The translations under genes and the position numbers were made by a program. A DNA stretch of 64,000 nucleotides from Streptomyces resistomycificus (GTDB lineage Bacteria; Actinomycetota; Actinomycetes; Streptomycetales; Streptomycetaceae): positions 430,684 through 494,683 of the forward strand of contig NZ_KQ948991.1 of NCBI RefSeq assembly GCF_001514265.1, given 5' to 3'. Within the stretch, counting starts at the first letter, position 1, and each line of letters begins with the position of its first letter. Positions 61,701-64,000 of the stretch are shown here, in pieces. The notes under the pieces were generated by a model that made no database searches, was not told the DNA's origin, and worked only from the letters and a program-made list of their open reading frames with translations.

Positions 61701-62219
61701 ATGTCAGAGCTGACCCTCACGGTCATGCGGCTGGGTTTCCTGGCCGTACTGTGGCTGTTCGTGATCGTGGCCGTGCAGGTCATCCGCAGCGACCTGTTCG
61801 GTACGCGTGTCACCCAGCGCGGTTCGCGCCGGGAGAGCGGACGGCAGCAGCAGGCCGCCGCCCGCCAGGCGGCCGCGCCTCCGCAACAGCGCCAGCAGGC
61901 CGCCGGCGGCCGCCAGCGTCGTAACGCACCCACCAAACTGGTGGTGACCGAGGGCACACTCACGGGCACCACCGTCGCGCTCCAGGGCCAGACCATCACC
62001 CTGGGCCGGGCGCACGACAGCACCATCGTGCTGGACGACGACTACGCCTCCAGCCGCCATGCCAGGATCTACCCGGACCGCGACGGCCAGTGGATCGTCG
62101 AGGACCTGGGCTCCACCAACGGCACGTATCTCGACCGAACGCGGCTGACGACCCCGACGCCGATCGGACCGGGCGCGCCGATCCGCATCGGCAAGACCGT
62201 CATCGAGCTGCGGAAGTAG
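61701..62219 (+). CDS. fhaB: FhaB (FipA-like), membrane-anchored FHA protein
   Basis: 172 residues. One N-terminal membrane helix (about 7-26, TVMRLGFLAVLWLFVIVAVQ), a Gln/Arg/Ala-rich linker (about 40-72) and a C-terminal FHA domain (about 78-165; ITLGRAHDSTIVLDDDYASS, VEDLGSTNGTYLDRTRL). FhaB proteins bind phosphorylated partners at the division site. ATG 61701 (SD AGCGGGGGC), 10 bases after the fhaA stop. Confidence 0.95.
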   Translation: MSELTLTVMRLGFLAVLWLFVIVAVQVIRSDLFGTRVTQRGSRRESGRQQQAAARQAAAPPQQRQQAAGGRQRRNAPTKLVVTEGTLTGTTVALQGQTITLGRAHDSTIVLDDDYASSRHARIYPDRDGQWIVEDLGSTNGTYLDRTRLTTPTPIGPGAPIRIGKTVIELRK

Positions 62220-62347
62220 TGCCACGTCATGAATGAGCGCGAGCGGAGCGAGCACGCAGCGGCGCCCGGCACCCCGGGCCCCGGCGCGCTCCCGACCGGA
62301 GGGTGGGCACCGTGCGGATGTACCCGGAGCCGACGGGCGAGGTGCGC

Positions 62348-63877
62348 ATGAGTCTGTCACTGCGCTTCGCCGCCGGATCGCACAAAGGCATGATCCGGGA
62401 GGGCAACGAGGACTCCGGATACGCCGGGCCCCGCCTGCTCGCCATCGCCGACGGCATGGGCGGCGCGGCGGCCGGCGAGGTCGCCTCCTCCGAGGCCATC
62501 TCCACCATCGTCGCCCTCGACGACGACGTGCCCGGCTCCGACATCCTCACCTCGCTCGGCACCGCCGTGCAGCGCGCCAACGACCAGCTGCGCGCCATGG
62601 TCGAGGAGGACCCGCAGCTGGAGGGCATGGGCACCACGCTCACCGCGCTGCTGTGGACCGGCCAGCGCCTGGGCCTGGTGCATGTCGGCGACTCGCGCGC
62701 CTACCTGCTCCGCGACGGCGTCCTCACCCAGATCACGCAGGACCACACCTGGGTGCAGCGGCTGGTCGACGAGGGCCGGATCACCGAGGAAGAGGCCACC
62801 ACCCACCCGCAGCGCTCCCTGCTGATGCGCGCGCTGGGCAGCGGCGAGCACGTCGAGCCCGACCTCTCCATCCGTGAAGTCCGCGCCGGCGACCGCTACT
62901 TGATCTGCTCCGACGGTCTGTCCGGGGTGGTGTCCCACCAGACCCTCGAGGACACCCTCGCCAGCTACCAGGGCCCCCAGGAGACCGTGCAGGAGCTCAT
63001 CCAGCTCGCGCTGCGCGGCGGCGGCCCCGACAACATCACCGTGATCGTCGCCGACGTCCTCGACCTCGACACCGGCGACACCCTCGCCGGGCAGCTGTCC
63101 GACACCCCGGTCGTGGTCGGCGCGGTCGCCGAGAACCAGCTCCAGCTGCACGACAACGGCATCATGCAGACCCCCGCCGGCCGCGCCTCCGGGCTCGGCC
63201 GCCAGGTGCCCGGACAGGGCGGCGGCGAGTTCGGCCCGCCCGGCTCCGGCGACACCACCGGCTTCATCTCCACCGCCGGCTTCGGCGACTACGACGACGA
63301 TGACTTCGTCAAGCCCCGCAAGGGCCGCAGGTGGCTGAAGAGATCCTTCTACATCGCCCTGGCGCTGGCCGTCGTCGGCGGCGGCCTCTACGGCGGCTGG
63401 CGCTGGACGCAGACGCAGTACTACGTCGGCGCCAACGGCGAGCACGTCGCCCTCTACCAGGGCATCAGCCAGGATCTCGCCTGGGTCTCGCTGTCCAAGG
63501 TGCACAAGGACCACCCCGAGATCGAACTCAAGTACCTGCCGACGTACATGCAGAAGCAGGTCAAGGCGACGATCACCGAGGGCGGTCTGAAGGACGCCCA
63601 GACGAAGATCGACTCTCTGGCCCTCCAGGCCTCCGCGTGCAAGAAGGAAGCCGCGCGCGAGCAGGCCGAGGCGGAGAACAACGCCAAGACCGGCGAAGGC
63701 GAGGCCGGCGGCACCACGGGAACCACACCCGTCTCACTGACGTCCAAGGCCACACCGACTCCGAACCCGTCGGCGTCGAACTCGCCCACCCCGTCCCCGA
63801 CTGCGCCCACGCCCACCCCCGGCCCCAGCCTCTCCGACCAGGAGCAGAAGGTCGTCTCGCAGTGCGACAAGCAGTAG
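62348..63877 (+). CDS. pstP: PstP, PP2C Ser/Thr protein phosphatase
   Basis: 509 residues. PP2C catalytic domain (about 1-240): metal ligands in GNEDSGY, ADGMGGAAAG, SDGLSGVVS and GPDNITVIVADV; one membrane helix (about 330-352, SFYIALALAVVGGGLYGGWR) after a basic juxtamembrane stretch (KPRKGRRWLKR), and an extracellular Thr/Pro-rich tail. It reverses phosphorylation by PknB-type kinases. ATG 62348 gives MSLSLRFAAGSHKG, matching the mycobacterial PstP start; the frame opens at GTG 62303. Fits between fhaB and ftsW/rodA. Confidence 0.94.
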   Translation: MSLSLRFAAGSHKGMIREGNEDSGYAGPRLLAIADGMGGAAAGEVASSEAISTIVALDDDVPGSDILTSLGTAVQRANDQLRAMVEEDPQLEGMGTTLTALLWTGQRLGLVHVGDSRAYLLRDGVLTQITQDHTWVQRLVDEGRITEEEATTHPQRSLLMRALGSGEHVEPDLSIREVRAGDRYLICSDGLSGVVSHQTLEDTLASYQGPQETVQELIQLALRGGGPDNITVIVADVLDLDTGDTLAGQLSDTPVVVGAVAENQLQLHDNGIMQTPAGRASGLGRQVPGQGGGEFGPPGSGDTTGFISTAGFGDYDDDDFVKPRKGRRWLKRSFYIALALAVVGGGLYGGWRWTQTQYYVGANGEHVALYQGISQDLAWVSLSKVHKDHPEIELKYLPTYMQKQVKATITEGGLKDAQTKIDSLALQASACKKEAAREQAEAENNAKTGEGEAGGTTGTTPVSLTSKATPTPNPSASNSPTPSPTAPTPTPGPSLSDQEQKVVSQCDKQ

Positions 63878-63904
63878 CCGAGCCGTGAGAGGCCCTGTCA
63901 CACG

Positions 63905-64000
63905 ATGAGCAGTACTACCAACACATCGACGCACCACACGTCAACCATCGGCGCCATCGGCACCCCGAGCCGACGCAACACCGAGCTCGCGCTGCTCGTC
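63905..64000 (+). CDS. FtsW/RodA/SpoVE-family protein, N-terminus (cut by window edge)
   Basis: 32 codons from ATG 63905: MSSTTNTSTHHTSTIGAIGT, then PSRRNTELALLV. The last 7 residues begin the family's first membrane helix (RRNTELALLV). By position after fhaA-fhaB-pstP, this is the SEDS peptidoglycan polymerase. The rest lies outside the window. Confidence 0.85.
   Translation, partial: MSSTTNTSTHHTSTIGAIGTPSRRNTELALLV

Noticed and set aside
60403..61713. Open frame overlapping the fhaA start region as a large gene
   Set aside because: It runs in another frame over fhaA with Arg/Gly/Ser-rich sequence; fhaA has an SD and two recognised domains.

Overview
The window is a high-GC, gene-dense actinobacterial chromosome segment, almost certainly Streptomyces. 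Signs are strong third-position GC, many GTG starts, ATGA stop/start overlaps, a perfect copy of the Streptomyces ParB site (parS), two branched-chain keto-acid dehydrogenase operons, a Bpa-type proteasome activator, and the FhaA-FhaB-PstP-FtsW/RodA order at the right end. From memory, the gene order resembles the S. coelicolor SCO3795 to SCO3846 core region, close to oriC; this is an inference and was not checked by search. I see no rRNA, insertion sequence, prophage or CRISPR array.

Left part (1-22 kb): the 5' half of aspS diverges from a PAS-GAF-SpoIIE phosphatase with its own ATPase-type anti-sigma domain. Next come a BRO-N domain protein with an apparent frameshift, a pirin, a divergent DHA2 exporter/TetR pair, an SseB-like protein, a lipoprotein intradiol dioxygenase, a FadE5-like acyl-CoA dehydrogenase, an M18 aminopeptidase, a family 2 glycosyltransferase with a tiny membrane protein, a cupin divergent from a DJ-1/AraC regulator coupled to a LURP-one protein, a nitrilase, a mycothiol-type maleylpyruvate isomerase-fold protein, a GntR-MFS pair, a D,D-carboxypeptidase and a GNAT acetyltransferase.

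Middle (22-43 kb): two complete E1alpha-E1beta-E2 branched-chain keto-acid dehydrogenase operons, both on the minus strand and about 15 kb apart, which would supply branched starter units. Between them lie an APH-fold kinase, two divergent Ser/Thr kinases (one with an Asp/Glu-Pro-Thr tail, one with a PASTA-like unit), the proteasome activator Bpa, a zinc-less quinone reductase, a DrrAB-like ABC exporter, a two-TM K+ channel with an RCK domain, and moeA/mobA. A perfect parS lies exactly in the moeA/channel overlap. An Lrp/AsnC regulator diverges from the second bkd operon.

Right part (43-64 kb): phenylacetate catabolism is laid out as tetR-paaH (minus), paaN (plus) and paaABCDE (plus). A DUF5819-HTTM-SpoU methyltransferase operon sits between paaN and paaA. 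One 14-bp operator type (ACCGnnCGnnCGGT) occurs before paaH/paaN and before paaABCDE, and a one-mismatch copy lies before the second bkd operon. After these come an atypical acyl-CoA dehydrogenase, a rhodanese, a J-like protein, a DUF2252 protein, a TetR regulator, a small frameshifted gene, tRNA-Leu(CAG), and fhaA-fhaB-pstP-ftsW/rodA (truncated), the start of the conserved Ser/Thr phosphorylation and cell-wall locus.
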